A DNA stretch of 9,660 nucleotides from DASZVN01 sp035547055. Lineage in GTDB: Bacteria; Pseudomonadota; Alphaproteobacteria; Rhizobiales; Methylopilaceae. Shown piece by piece: positions 1 through 6,793 of this stretch. A program made the translations under genes and the position numbers. Every line of letters begins with the position of its first letter. Position 1 is the stretch's first letter. The notes beneath the pieces were generated by a model that was given only the letters and a program-made list of their open reading frames with translations, ran no database searches and had not been told where the DNA came from. The stretch is from NCBI GenBank assembly GCA_035547055.1, contig DASZVN010000009.1:1-9660 (forward strand). Reading direction: 5' to 3'.

Positions 1-135
1 AGGCGCGCCGGCATAAGCCGGCTCGAGGTGAGCTGGATGCTGACCGGCAACCGCGCCGCCATCGCGACGGTCGAGCGCCTGCCGGCGCGACGGACCAAGA
101 CGTGGGCGATGTTCCGGAAGGAGTTTCGCGAGTAG
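1..135 (+). CDS. C-terminal fragment of a GNAT-like N-acetyltransferase (5' end outside window)
   Basis: The frame is open from base 1 to the TAG at 133-135 and gives 44 residues of a protein that starts before the window. The visible pattern is E-V-S-W-M-L..N followed by I..VERL and then KTW..FRKEF. It resembles the end of GNAT-fold acetyltransferases, where an E-x-SW-x-L-x-x-N strand and helix are followed by a short I-x-x-LG-x-x-x-x-KT(Y/W)-R-x-Y-x-K tail. Members of that fold move an acetyl group from acetyl-CoA to an amine. The acetyl-CoA binding loop lies upstream and cannot be seen, so the family call rests on this tail alone and no substrate can be given. The gene converges on the sigma-54 activator gene, with 66 bp between the two stop codons. 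Confidence 0.5.
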   Translation, partial: RRAGISRLEVSWMLTGNRAAIATVERLPARRTKTWAMFRKEFRE

Positions 136-150
136 GGAATATGAGTGGCG

Positions 151-187
151 TATGGGGAAGGCGAAGCGGTCGGCTGTCTTCCCCTAT
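151..187. terminator. Inverted repeat between convergent genes, possible bidirectional terminator
   Basis: GGGGAAG at 154-160 pairs exactly with CTTCCCC at 178-184 across a 17-base loop. Extra pairing outside the core is possible with a one-base bulge (GCG at 148-150 with CGC at 189-191). It sits in the 66-bp gap between two genes that end facing each other, where a shared terminator is expected. There is no clear T-tract on either side, so an intrinsic terminator is only possible. The right side carries a short direct repeat, CTATTCG at 184-190 and again at 191-197. Confidence 0.35.
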
Positions 188-201
188 TCGCTATTCGCGC
201 T

Positions 202-1197
<996 letters not shown>

Positions 1198-1223
1198 CAA
1201 CCGCCTCGCTGCCGCCTTGAGAT

Positions 1224-1239
1224 TGGGCCCATCGGCCCA
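1224..1239. promoter_or_regulatory. Short perfect palindrome upstream of the sigma-54 activator gene
   Basis: TGGGCC (1224-1229) and GGCCCA (1234-1239) form a perfect 6-bp inverted repeat around CATC, 27 bases upstream of the activator's ATG. It could be an operator or a small hairpin in the leader. In DNA this rich in G and C such a repeat can also arise by chance, so this is only a candidate. Confidence 0.25.
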
Positions 1240-1383
1240 CGCCCGACTGTGACGCGATAGGGTAAATGATTGGTCAAACGCGAGGAGCCAGAGGGCGCTA
1301 TCGCGGCGCCGAATCTTGCGACCGGAGATTGAACGAGCCCCACGCCAAACATGTGGATTGCGGCGGGCGGTCAGCGAAACCCG

Positions 1384-1399
1384 TGGCGCGCATGACGCG
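1384..1399 (+). promoter_or_regulatory. Weak -24/-12 (sigma-54-like) promoter candidate upstream of tipF-like gene
   Basis: TGGCGCG (1384-1390) followed after four bases by ACGCG (1395-1399) keeps the two invariant dinucleotides of a sigma-54 promoter, GG at 1385-1386 and GC at 1397-1398, exactly 10 bases apart. The -24 half matches TGGCACG at 6 of 7 positions. The -12 half is poor, ACGC instead of TTGC. The site lies about 45 bases upstream of the tipF-like start and next to a sigma-54 activator gene, which is what raises it above a chance match. Confidence 0.25.
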
Positions 1400-1443
1400 A
1401 ATCACTGCAGAATCGCCGGCGGTTTCCGGTCCAGGTTGTTTCA

Positions 1444-2826
1444 ATGCGCCGAGCGGGTGTCTTGATCGCCGCCGCGGGTGCCACGGCTGCCGCCGTCGCG
1501 GTCGGGGCCGCGACCGCGCTGGTCTCGAGCGTGCCTGCGGCCGGGCTCGGGGCGGCGCTCGGCGTCGGCGCGCTGCTCGGCGTCGGCATCCTCGCCCGCA
1601 CCCTGCGCGACGGCCAGCGGCGCCTCCAGGCCCAGATCGAGGCGTTGAGCGGGATCACGGTCGAGCTGGCGCGGCGGATGACGGCGCTGGAGCGGCGCCC
1701 CGTCGCTGCGGCCGGCGAACCGGCGTTGCTCGAGGATCCCGTCGACATCGAAGGCGCGCTCGGCGAGATCGGCACCGTGGTCCGCCTGCTGGCCGAGCAG
1801 GTTGCGGAGCACGACCTTCTGCTCTCCGCCGGCACCGGCCGGTCCGCCGCGGCTGCGCCAGCGCGAGCGTCGGCGCCACTGCCGGCGATGCCGCGGGCGG
1901 CGCCGGCGCTGGACGACGATCCGCTGCTGCTCGACCGGCGTGAGCCGGCGCCCTCCGCCCTGCCGGTGCCGACGCCGGAGCCGGATGCCGCGGCCCGCCT
2001 CCGCGCCGCCGTCGCCGCGGGCGCGGTCGAGCTGCAGCTCCGGCCGATGGTGGGCCTGCCCCAGCGCCGCACCGTGCACTACGAGATTGCGACCGAGCTT
2101 CGCGATCGCGACGGGACGTTGCTCGGCGATGCCGGCGCGGCGCGGGCGGTCCCGCGGCTTGCCGGCGCAACCGATGCCCTCGTGCTCGACCGCGCGCTTC
2201 GCATCGCCGGTCGCCTCAAGCAGCGCGGCCGCGCGGTCGCAGTCTTCGTCGCGGTCGAGCCTGCGCTGTGGGCCGACGATCCGGTCGGGAGCGAGATCGT
2301 CGGCCGCCTCGTCGGCGCGGCCGATCTCGCGGAGCACCTCGTCCTCGAAATCTCCCACGCCGCCTTCCGGCGCTTCGGCGCGCTCGAGCGGGACCTCGTC
2401 GCCGCGCTGTCCGAAAAGGGCTTCGGGATCGCGCTCTCCGGCGTCGCGGATCTCGGCCTCGATCCCAAGGCGCTGCGCGCGCAGGGCATCCGCTTCGTCA
2501 AGGTGGCGCCGCCGCTCCTTCTCGCCAAGACGGCGGCTCCGGGCGCTGCGATCCATCCCGACGACCTTGCCGGCTTCCTCCGCCGCCATGGCATCACCCT
2601 GATCGCCGATCCGGTCGAGCGCGAGGGCACCGTCGCCGAGCTGATCGACATCCAGGTGGCACTGGTGCAGGGGCCGCTGTTCGGGGCCGCCCGCCCGGTA
2701 AGGCCCGAGGTCTTCGCGTTGCCGGCACCACCGCCGCCGGCAGCGAGCGCCCCGCCGGCGGCGCGCACGGCGCCGGAGCCGCAGGTCGGCGACGGCGTCG
2801 GCAGCCGCTTTGCCCGCCGCGCTTGA
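1444..2826 (+). CDS. tipF: TipF-like membrane protein with coiled coil and degenerate EAL domain
   Basis: This 460-residue protein has two hydrophobic segments (about 4-28 and 31-51), heptad-like stretches suited to a coiled coil (about 52-85 and 100-126), a Pro/Ala-rich linker (about 130-180), an EAL-type domain (about 185-425) and a Pro-rich tail. That order matches Caulobacter TipF, a c-di-GMP-binding factor for flagellum placement and assembly. The EAL domain looks unable to hydrolyse c-di-GMP. Glu214 (in EIA, for EAL), Glu302 (LEIS), Lys353 and Gln409 remain, but the metal-binding DD pair is Ser332-Gly333, the NxS asparagine is Ala270, and the EGVE motif reads DPVE (389-392). A receptor role is therefore more likely than an enzymatic one, as reported for TipF. 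The HAD hydrolase gene follows 33 bp downstream and is probably cotranscribed. The ribosome binding site before ATG 1444 is weak (CCAGG). The name is by architecture and neighbour, so an unrelated degenerate EAL protein is possible. Confidence 0.75.
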   Translation: MRRAGVLIAAAGATAAAVAVGAATALVSSVPAAGLGAALGVGALLGVGILARTLRDGQRRLQAQIEALSGITVELARRMTALERRPVAAAGEPALLEDPVDIEGALGEIGTVVRLLAEQVAEHDLLLSAGTGRSAAAAPARASAPLPAMPRAAPALDDDPLLLDRREPAPSALPVPTPEPDAAARLRAAVAAGAVELQLRPMVGLPQRRTVHYEIATELRDRDGTLLGDAGAARAVPRLAGATDALVLDRALRIAGRLKQRGRAVAVFVAVEPALWADDPVGSEIVGRLVGAADLAEHLVLEISHAAFRRFGALERDLVAALSEKGFGIALSGVADLGLDPKALRAQGIRFVKVAPPLLLAKTAAPGAAIHPDDLAGFLRRHGITLIADPVEREGTVAELIDIQVALVQGPLFGAARPVRPEVFALPAPPPPAASAPPAARTAPEPQVGDGVGSRFARRA

Positions 2827-2859
2827 CGCCGGCGGGCCGCCGCGTCACCAACCGCGGCG

Positions 2860-3720
2860 ATGATCTCCCTGCCGCCGCCGCTCGTCCTCTCCGCCGTCGC
2901 CGATCGCTACGACGTCCTTCTTTGCGATGTCTGGGGCGTGGTCCATGACGGGCTCCGTGCCCGCGTCGAAGCGTGCGAGGCGCTCGCGACGTTTCGCCGC
3001 CGCGGCGGCACCGTCGTCCTGATCTCGAACTCGCCGCGGCCGGCCGAGGCGGTCGAGGCCCAGCTCGACCAGGTCGGCGTGCCGCGGGCGGCCTGGGATG
3101 CCTTCGTGACCTCGGGCGACCTCACGGCATCGGAGATCCGGCGGCGCGGCGCGCAGCGCATCGTCCATATCGGTCCGCCGCGCGACCATGCGCTGTTCGC
3201 GCCGCTCGGCGTGACGCTGGTCGATGCCGCTGCCGCCGAGCTCGTGGTCGTCACCGGCCTCGACGACGACGAAACCGAGACGCCGGACGACTATGGCGAC
3301 CGCCTCGCCGCGCTCCGCGCCCGCGGCCTCGCGATGGTCTGCGCCAATCCCGACCGGGTGGTCGAGCGCGGCGACAAGTTGATCTGGTGCGCCGGCGCGC
3401 TCGCCGAGCTCTACGAGGGGCTGGGCGGGACCGTGGTCTATGCCGGCAAGCCTTATCCCGCGATCTATCAGGCCGCGCTGGCCCTGGCGGCGGCGCGGCG
3501 CGGCGCGGCGCCCGCGCAGGGGCGCGTCCTCGCGATCGGCGACGGCATCGCGACCGACGTCGCCGGCGCCTTCGCCGCCGGGCTGCCCTGCCTGTTCGTC
3601 TCTGGCGGCATCCACGGCCGCGAGCTGGGCGACCCGCCCGAGCCGGAGGCCTGGGCTCGCCTGTTCGCCGGCTTCCCGCACCCGCCGCTCGGCTGGACCC
3701 ATCGCCTCCGCTGGGACTGA
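2860..3720 (+). CDS. HAD-superfamily class IIA hydrolase, TIGR01459 type
   Basis: The 286-residue cytoplasmic protein is a haloacid dehalogenase-fold hydrolase of the NagD-like IIA group. Motif I is CDVWGVVHDG with the nucleophile Asp23. Motif II is the serine in LISNSPRP (56/58), motif III is Lys197 in AGKPYP, and motif IV is GDGIATD with Asp228 and Asp233. The cap domain lies between motifs II and III, as in class IIA. The usual second aspartate of motif I (DxD) is Trp25. The DVWGV form is what I recall for the TIGR01459 group, so it is not a local defect, but it makes the usual acid/base step uncertain. No substrate can be assigned. The gene follows the tipF-like gene closely on the same strand, an arrangement I recall from other alphaproteobacteria. 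Its ribosome binding site is weak, which fits translation within an operon. Confidence 0.88.
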   Translation: MISLPPPLVLSAVADRYDVLLCDVWGVVHDGLRARVEACEALATFRRRGGTVVLISNSPRPAEAVEAQLDQVGVPRAAWDAFVTSGDLTASEIRRRGAQRIVHIGPPRDHALFAPLGVTLVDAAAAELVVVTGLDDDETETPDDYGDRLAALRARGLAMVCANPDRVVERGDKLIWCAGALAELYEGLGGTVVYAGKPYPAIYQAALALAAARRGAAPAQGRVLAIGDGIATDVAGAFAAGLPCLFVSGGIHGRELGDPPEPEAWARLFAGFPHPPLGWTHRLRWD

Positions 3721-3726
3721 AGCCCT

Positions 3727-3787
3727 GTAGGGTGGGCATCGGCTTGGCGATCTAACGTCGTGAACACGCTGCGCGTGCTCGCCCTAC
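3727..3787. repeat. Palindromic dispersed-type repeat, copy 1, between convergent genes
   Basis: The ends are GTAGGGTGGGCA (3727-3738) and TGCTCGCCCTAC (3776-3787), which are inverted copies with 10 of 12 positions matching. Inside is a hairpin of CACGC (3765-3769) and GCGTG (3773-3777) with a TGC loop. Its outer sequence and the internal GGGCATCGGC are shared with the larger element at 8154-8276, so the two belong to one family. It lies between the convergent HAD and DUF1624 genes and may end transcription from both sides. The right end overlaps the DUF1624 gene: the TAG in the revcomp GTAGGGC is that gene's stop codon. Confidence 0.65.
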
Positions 3788-4764
3788 GGCGGCGCAGCGC
3801 AGCGCCGCGCCACAGCGCTGGCGCGGGCCTCCTCGGCGGGACTCATGCGGTTGGCGACGACGCTCGGCCACAGCGGCGTCTCGCGGAGGTCGTCGACGAT
3901 GCAGCCGCACATCGCGGTGCAGCGCGCGGCCGCGGTACCGTGGCTCCGGCAGGCGGCGACGCAGCTTTCGCGGAAGGCCGCGCCGGGAGGCCCCGGCGGC
4001 GGCACCGGCGCCAGCACCAGCGACAGGCCGGTCGCGATGCCGAACAGGATCGGCTGGTGCGCCAGGTAGATCGCGAGGCTGTGGCGCCCGCCCCAGACCA
4101 GCGCACCGGACAGCGGCCCCCGGCTCTGCCATCGCGCCAGCAGCCGTTCGCCCTTCGGCAGCACGAGCCGCGCCAGCGCGATGCCGAGGAGCGTATAGCC
4201 GAACCACGGCAGCACCGGCTCGAAATCGTTGGTCGCGGGATAGACGGTGAGGAGCCCGGTCCACCATAGCAGGGGGTGGTTGAAGGCCGGGCTCGCGAGA
4301 AAAGCCGGCGCGGCGAACACCGCGGCTGCGACGACGGCCGTCAGCCACCACGGCAGGCGGACAAAGGCGAGGCCCACCACGCTCGCGACCGCGATCTCGT
4401 CGAGGATCCCGAAGAAGATGTGGTCGTCGGGAAACAGCCATCGCGTCACCGCCGTGACCGCGAGCGCCGCAGCGACGATCAGCGCGAGGCGGCGGCCGAA
4501 GGCCCGCCAGCGGATGCCGTGCCGGGTCGCCAGCACCAGGCTGACGCCGACCAGCCCGAGGAACGAGCCCGCGATCAGGTGGGCGAACAGGCGCCAGCCG
4601 AACCCGGTCGAGACCTCCGCCGCGATCAGGCTGTAGAAGCGGAGGTCCCAGGCGAAATGATAGACCGCCATCGCGACCAGCGCCGCGCCGCGCGCCGCGT
4701 CGACGATCGTGAGGCGCGCCGACGGTACGCTGCCGGCGGGCGCATCAAGGCGCATCGCGCTCAT
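3784..4764 (-). CDS. DUF1624 / heparan-alpha-glucosaminide N-acetyltransferase-like membrane protein
   Basis: The 326-residue protein is a polytopic inner-membrane protein with about seven or eight hydrophobic segments between residues 23 and 252. The N-terminal signature DAARGAALVAMAVYHFAWD (22-40) has the Asp, Arg-Gly and His36 pattern of the DUF1624 family, which is related to human HGSNAT and moves an acetyl group across a membrane to a sugar. NHPLLWW (162-168) and RHSLAIYLAHQP (227-238) also fit. No bacterial substrate is known to me for this member. The last 65 residues form a soluble tail with Cys268, 272, 282, 286 and 288, a CX3C-X9-CX3CXC pattern, plus Cys322. Whether the tail faces the periplasm depends on the number of membrane helices, which I cannot settle. 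The gene follows the S24-like regulator gene by 72 bp on the same strand and may be cotranscribed. The stop codon is provided by repeat copy 1. Confidence 0.82.
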   Translation of the reverse strand: MSAMRLDAPAGSVPSARLTIVDAARGAALVAMAVYHFAWDLRFYSLIAAEVSTGFGWRLFAHLIAGSFLGLVGVSLVLATRHGIRWRAFGRRLALIVAAALAVTAVTRWLFPDDHIFFGILDEIAVASVVGLAFVRLPWWLTAVVAAAVFAAPAFLASPAFNHPLLWWTGLLTVYPATNDFEPVLPWFGYTLLGIALARLVLPKGERLLARWQSRGPLSGALVWGGRHSLAIYLAHQPILFGIATGLSLVLAPVPPPGPPGAAFRESCVAACRSHGTAAARCTAMCGCIVDDLRETPLWPSVVANRMSPAEEARASAVARRCAAPP

Positions 4765-4836
4765 CGGGAATACCTGGACCCGTCAGATATGGTGCCGCCC
4801 GCGCCGGACGGGCATGCATTCTTGCAATATCACGAC

Positions 4837-5481
4837 CTAAACCTGCGCTCGATCGTCGTCCGGCGCCGCGGCGGCCCGCCGGCGTCGGAACGCTGCGACC
4901 ACCACCCCCTTGATCGAGACGCTGGTGTCGCTCACCGGCCGGCGGAACGAGGGGTCGGTCGATGCCGCCAGCAGGAACGGCGGCTCGTAAATGCGCCAGA
5001 TCGTCTCCGCCCGCATCCGCTCGAAATCGTAGATCTGGGCGCAGACCACGTCGCCGTGGCGCGGCGTTGCGTTGAGATCGAGGACGACGATGTCGCCGGG
5101 GAGATAGCCAGCCAGATCGAGCGCCCGGGTGCGCAGCACCCAGGGATCGGCGGCGGGACGGGCGCCGAGGAGCGCGTGCACCGCGTGGTCCGACGCCTCC
5201 GATTCGTCGGCAACGTAAGGCGTCGCCTCGGTTTCGCGCAGGCCGGTTTGCGCGGCCTGGTCCGGGCCCGGCACCTGGAAGCGCCGCTTCAGCGCCTCGA
5301 TGGTCAGGGCGTGCAGCGTCCCGGTATAGGTTCGCGAGAACAGGCGGGTAAGGGTGCTCTCGGCGAGGCCGGCTTCCGCGGCGATCCGCGTCAGCGGCAG
5401 GTTGGTCGCCGCGCGGATCTGCTCGAGCCAGGCGCGGTGCATCTCCTGGATCTGGCGTCGATTGTCCGACTTGCGCGGCAA
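4837..5481 (-). CDS. HTH regulator with S24 (LexA/phage repressor-like) domain lacking the catalytic dyad
   Basis: With a TTG start at 5481 the protein has 214 residues. TTG is chosen because AGGAG lies 5 bases upstream and the conserved-looking protein begins there (LPRKSDNRRQIQEMHRAWLE). An in-frame ATG at 5706 would add 75 residues that look like translated intergenic DNA. Residues about 17-52 form a helix-turn-helix (LTRIAAEAGLAESTLTRLFS), and 110-197 resemble the S24 peptidase beta domain (GYLPGDIVVLD, GDVV, SIKGVVV). The self-cleavage serine of the usual SM motif aligns with Ala120-Leu121 and the lysine with Trp162, so autocleavage is not expected. It is probably a repressor or activator that senses a signal without proteolysis. 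It is divergent from coxG and upstream of the DUF1624 gene, so either or both may be targets. The alignment of the dyad is by eye. Confidence 0.75.
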   Translation of the reverse strand: MPRKSDNRRQIQEMHRAWLEQIRAATNLPLTRIAAEAGLAESTLTRLFSRTYTGTLHALTIEALKRRFQVPGPDQAAQTGLRETEATPYVADESEASDHAVHALLGARPAADPWVLRTRALDLAGYLPGDIVVLDLNATPRHGDVVCAQIYDFERMRAETIWRIYEPPFLLAASTDPSFRRPVSDTSVSIKGVVVAAFRRRRAAAAPDDDRAQV

Positions 5482-5552
5482 GCGAGCTCCTCCGCCTCCG
5501 CCATCGCGGGCGCGGATTATGGCCGCCTGTCGGACCGGACGGGCCACATAGA

Positions 5553-5565
5553 TTGACGGAATCAA
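5553..5565. promoter_or_regulatory. Operator-like inverted repeat TTGA-N5-TCAA
   Basis: TTGA (5553-5556) and TCAA (5562-5565) are inverted around CGGAA. The repeat begins directly downstream of the predicted -10 of the regulator's promoter, near the expected transcription start, and its left half is part of a TTGACG that could act as a -35 for rightward transcription. The spacing suits autoregulation by the S24-like protein. The arms are short, so this is a candidate only. Confidence 0.3.
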
Positions 5566-5572
5566 CGAGTAA

Positions 5573-5602
5573 ATTATGCGGTCGTGAGGTGCAAATATTG
5601 AA
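5573..5602 (-). promoter_or_regulatory. Sigma-70-type promoter candidate for the S24-like regulator
   Basis: On the minus strand CATAAT (5578-5573) matches the -10 consensus at 5 of 6 positions. TTCAAT (5602-5597) lies 18 bases upstream and matches the -35 consensus at 3 of 6. The predicted leader of about 85 bases ends at the AGGAG before the TTG start. The patch is unusually AT-rich for this window. Confidence 0.4.
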
Positions 5603-5650
5603 TGGAACCCGGCATGATTGCGCGTTCGGCGAGTGCCGACGAGAGGCCAC

Positions 5651-5938
5651 ATGGGGGAAGCATCCGCGGTCGAATCAGGCGCGCTGGCCGAGGCGGACGG
5701 CTGCACGGCACCGGCCGATGCCGCGCCGGCGGCTCCCGGCGATGCGCCCGCGATCGTCCCCGAAATTGCGGCGGCCTATTCCGACCACGGCACGCGCGGT
5801 CCAAATCGCGATGAAAGTTGTCGTCGACACCGCGCCTGGGCGCCGCGACGGCGTCGGCGGGCGACGACCCCCCTCCCTTGCGGATGGCAGGGTCGGCGTG
5901 CAAATTTCAGGACTTCAAATTCCAGCGTGGCGCTCTAA
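5651..5938 (+). CDS. Doubtful small open reading frame, 95 residues
   Basis: An ATG at 5651 follows GAGAGG by four bases, so translation is possible. The first 50 or so codons have the high third-position GC of real genes here and encode an acidic, Ala-rich peptide (MGEASAVESG, then AEADG). After about position 5800 the translation becomes Arg-rich and unlike a protein, while another frame then looks more balanced. That could mean a decayed gene with a frameshift, or no gene at all. I recognise no family. It ends inside the palindrome before coxG. Confidence 0.18.
   Translation: MGEASAVESGALAEADGCTAPADAAPAAPGDAPAIVPEIAAAYSDHGTRGPNRDESCRRHRAWAPRRRRRATTPLPCGWQGRRANFRTSNSSVAL
5903..5921. promoter_or_regulatory. 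AT-rich imperfect palindrome upstream of coxG
   Basis: AATTT (5903-5907) and AAATT (5917-5921) are the ends of a 19-bp imperfect palindrome; 7 of 9 arm positions pair. It lies about 75 bases upstream of coxG, just upstream of the -10-like hexamer at 5934. An operator for the divergent regulator or another factor is plausible. Confidence 0.35.
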
Positions 5939-5948
5939 TGTGCCACGC
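5925..5948 (+). promoter_or_regulatory. Perfect 7-bp palindrome bracketing a -10-like hexamer upstream of coxG
   Basis: GCGTGGC (5925-5931) and GCCACGC (5942-5948) are perfect inverted copies 10 bases apart. The spacer contains TCTAAT (5934-5939), which matches the -10 consensus at 5 of 6 positions. No good -35 lies 16-18 bases upstream, which would fit an activated promoter. A protein bound to both arms would cover the -10. The coxG start is 47 bases downstream. Confidence 0.4.
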
Positions 5949-5995
5949 CGACGGCCGGCGCCAGCGGAGGCCCGGCCGAGGGAGGCGTATCCCGC

Positions 5996-6754
5996 ATGGA
6001 GATGACCGGCAGCTACCGGATTGCGGCAACGCGCGACCAGGTATGGGCGGCGTTGAACGATCCGACCGTGCTCAAGGACTGCATCCCCGGGTGCGAGTCG
6101 CTGGAGAAGCTGTCGGACACCGAGATGCAGGCCGTCGCCTCGATGAAGATCGGGCCGGTGAAGGCCCGCTTCAGCGGCAAGGTCACGCTGTCGGACCTCA
6201 AGCCGCCGGAGAGCTATACCATCAGCGGCGAGGGCACCGGCGGGGCCGCCGGCTTCGCCAAGGGTGGCGCCGACGTGGTCCTGGCCAGCGAGGGCGACGA
6301 GACCATCCTCACCTACACCGCGCGCGCCCAGGTCGGCGGCAAGATCGCCCAGATGGGCGCCCGCCTGATCGACGGCGTCGCCAAGAAGACCGCCGACGAC
6401 TTCTTCGCCAAGTTCAGCGAGCGGGTCGGCGGCGCCAGGCCGGCGAGCCTCGGCGCCGCGGCGGTGGCCGACCCGATGCAGGCCGAGGACGATCGCATCG
6501 AGCGGGCGATCGAGCAGGACGTCGCCAGCGATCCGCCCGAGATCGGCGCCGCGGAGACGCCGGGGGCGCCCGGCCCGGTGCCGGAGCCGGAGCATCGGCT
6601 CGGAACCCCGGCCGCGCCGGCCACCAATCCGCCGGAGCCGTTCATCGTTCCGAGCCAGTTGGCGATCAACAGCTTCTGGCGCGGCTATGGCGGGATCGCG
6701 TTGCTCGTGGCGATCGCGATCATCGTCTTCGTCTTCATTGTCTCGCGTGTCTGA
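5996..6754 (+). CDS. coxG: CoxG-type SRPBCC protein with C-terminal membrane anchor
   Basis: The 252-residue protein has an N-terminal CoxG/SRPBCC domain (1 to about 150) with the typical start MEMTGSYRIAATRDQVWAAL, the segment LNDPTVLKDCIPGCESLEKL and the KIGPVKARFSG strand. A Pro/Ala/Glu-rich linker (about 155-225) leads to one hydrophobic helix (about 232-249) and a short SRV end, so the domain should sit on the cytoplasmic face of the membrane. In aerobic CO dehydrogenase systems CoxG recruits the enzyme to the membrane and is tied to electron transfer to quinone. GGAGG lies 10 bases upstream of the ATG at 5996, slightly far but better than for the in-frame ATG at 6002. It is the first gene of a coxG-S-M run and overlaps no neighbour. 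Confidence 0.9.
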   Translation: MEMTGSYRIAATRDQVWAALNDPTVLKDCIPGCESLEKLSDTEMQAVASMKIGPVKARFSGKVTLSDLKPPESYTISGEGTGGAAGFAKGGADVVLASEGDETILTYTARAQVGGKIAQMGARLIDGVAKKTADDFFAKFSERVGGARPASLGAAAVADPMQAEDDRIERAIEQDVASDPPEIGAAETPGAPGPVPEPEHRLGTPAAPATNPPEPFIVPSQLAINSFWRGYGGIALLVAIAIIVFVFIVSRV

Positions 6755-6793
6755 GAAGCGACCGGTGGGTCGCCCAGAAAGGAAAGAAGTCCA

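Larger units (their letters stand above)
5482..5995. other. Divergent intergenic region, 514 bp, with palindromes but no convincing gene
   Basis: The region separates the S24-like regulator gene (-) from coxG (+). It contains a likely regulator promoter with an operator-like repeat near its left end, a weak small reading frame in the middle, and two palindromes around a -10-like hexamer close to coxG. Two AT-rich patches (about 5550-5605 and 5900-5940) stand out against the GC-rich surroundings, which is typical of promoter DNA. I see no RNA gene. Confidence 0.6.

Noticed and set aside
1198..1440. Receiver domain remnant upstream of the sigma-54 activator start
   Set aside because: The frame is open for some distance but the translation shows no receiver motifs (no acidic pocket, no phospho-acceptor Asp context, no conserved Lys) and offers no start codon in the part I read.
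1441..2589. 382-residue open frame on the minus strand
   Set aside because: It is antisense to the tipF-like gene, charged and repetitive, with no domain; the plus strand has clear EAL-family features.
4797..4813. GCCCG/CGGGC hairpin between the S24-like regulator and the DUF1624 gene
   Set aside because: Only five base pairs in very GC-rich DNA and no T-tract, so not enough to call a terminator.
4276..5556. 426-residue open frame on the plus strand
   Set aside because: It lies antisense across the DUF1624 and S24-like genes, has no recognisable domain, and has the composition of a shadow frame.
5482..5706. Longer N-terminus for the S24-like regulator from ATG 5706
   Set aside because: The added 75 residues are low-complexity or translate the AT-rich promoter region, and a strong AGGAG plus TTG start lies at 5481.
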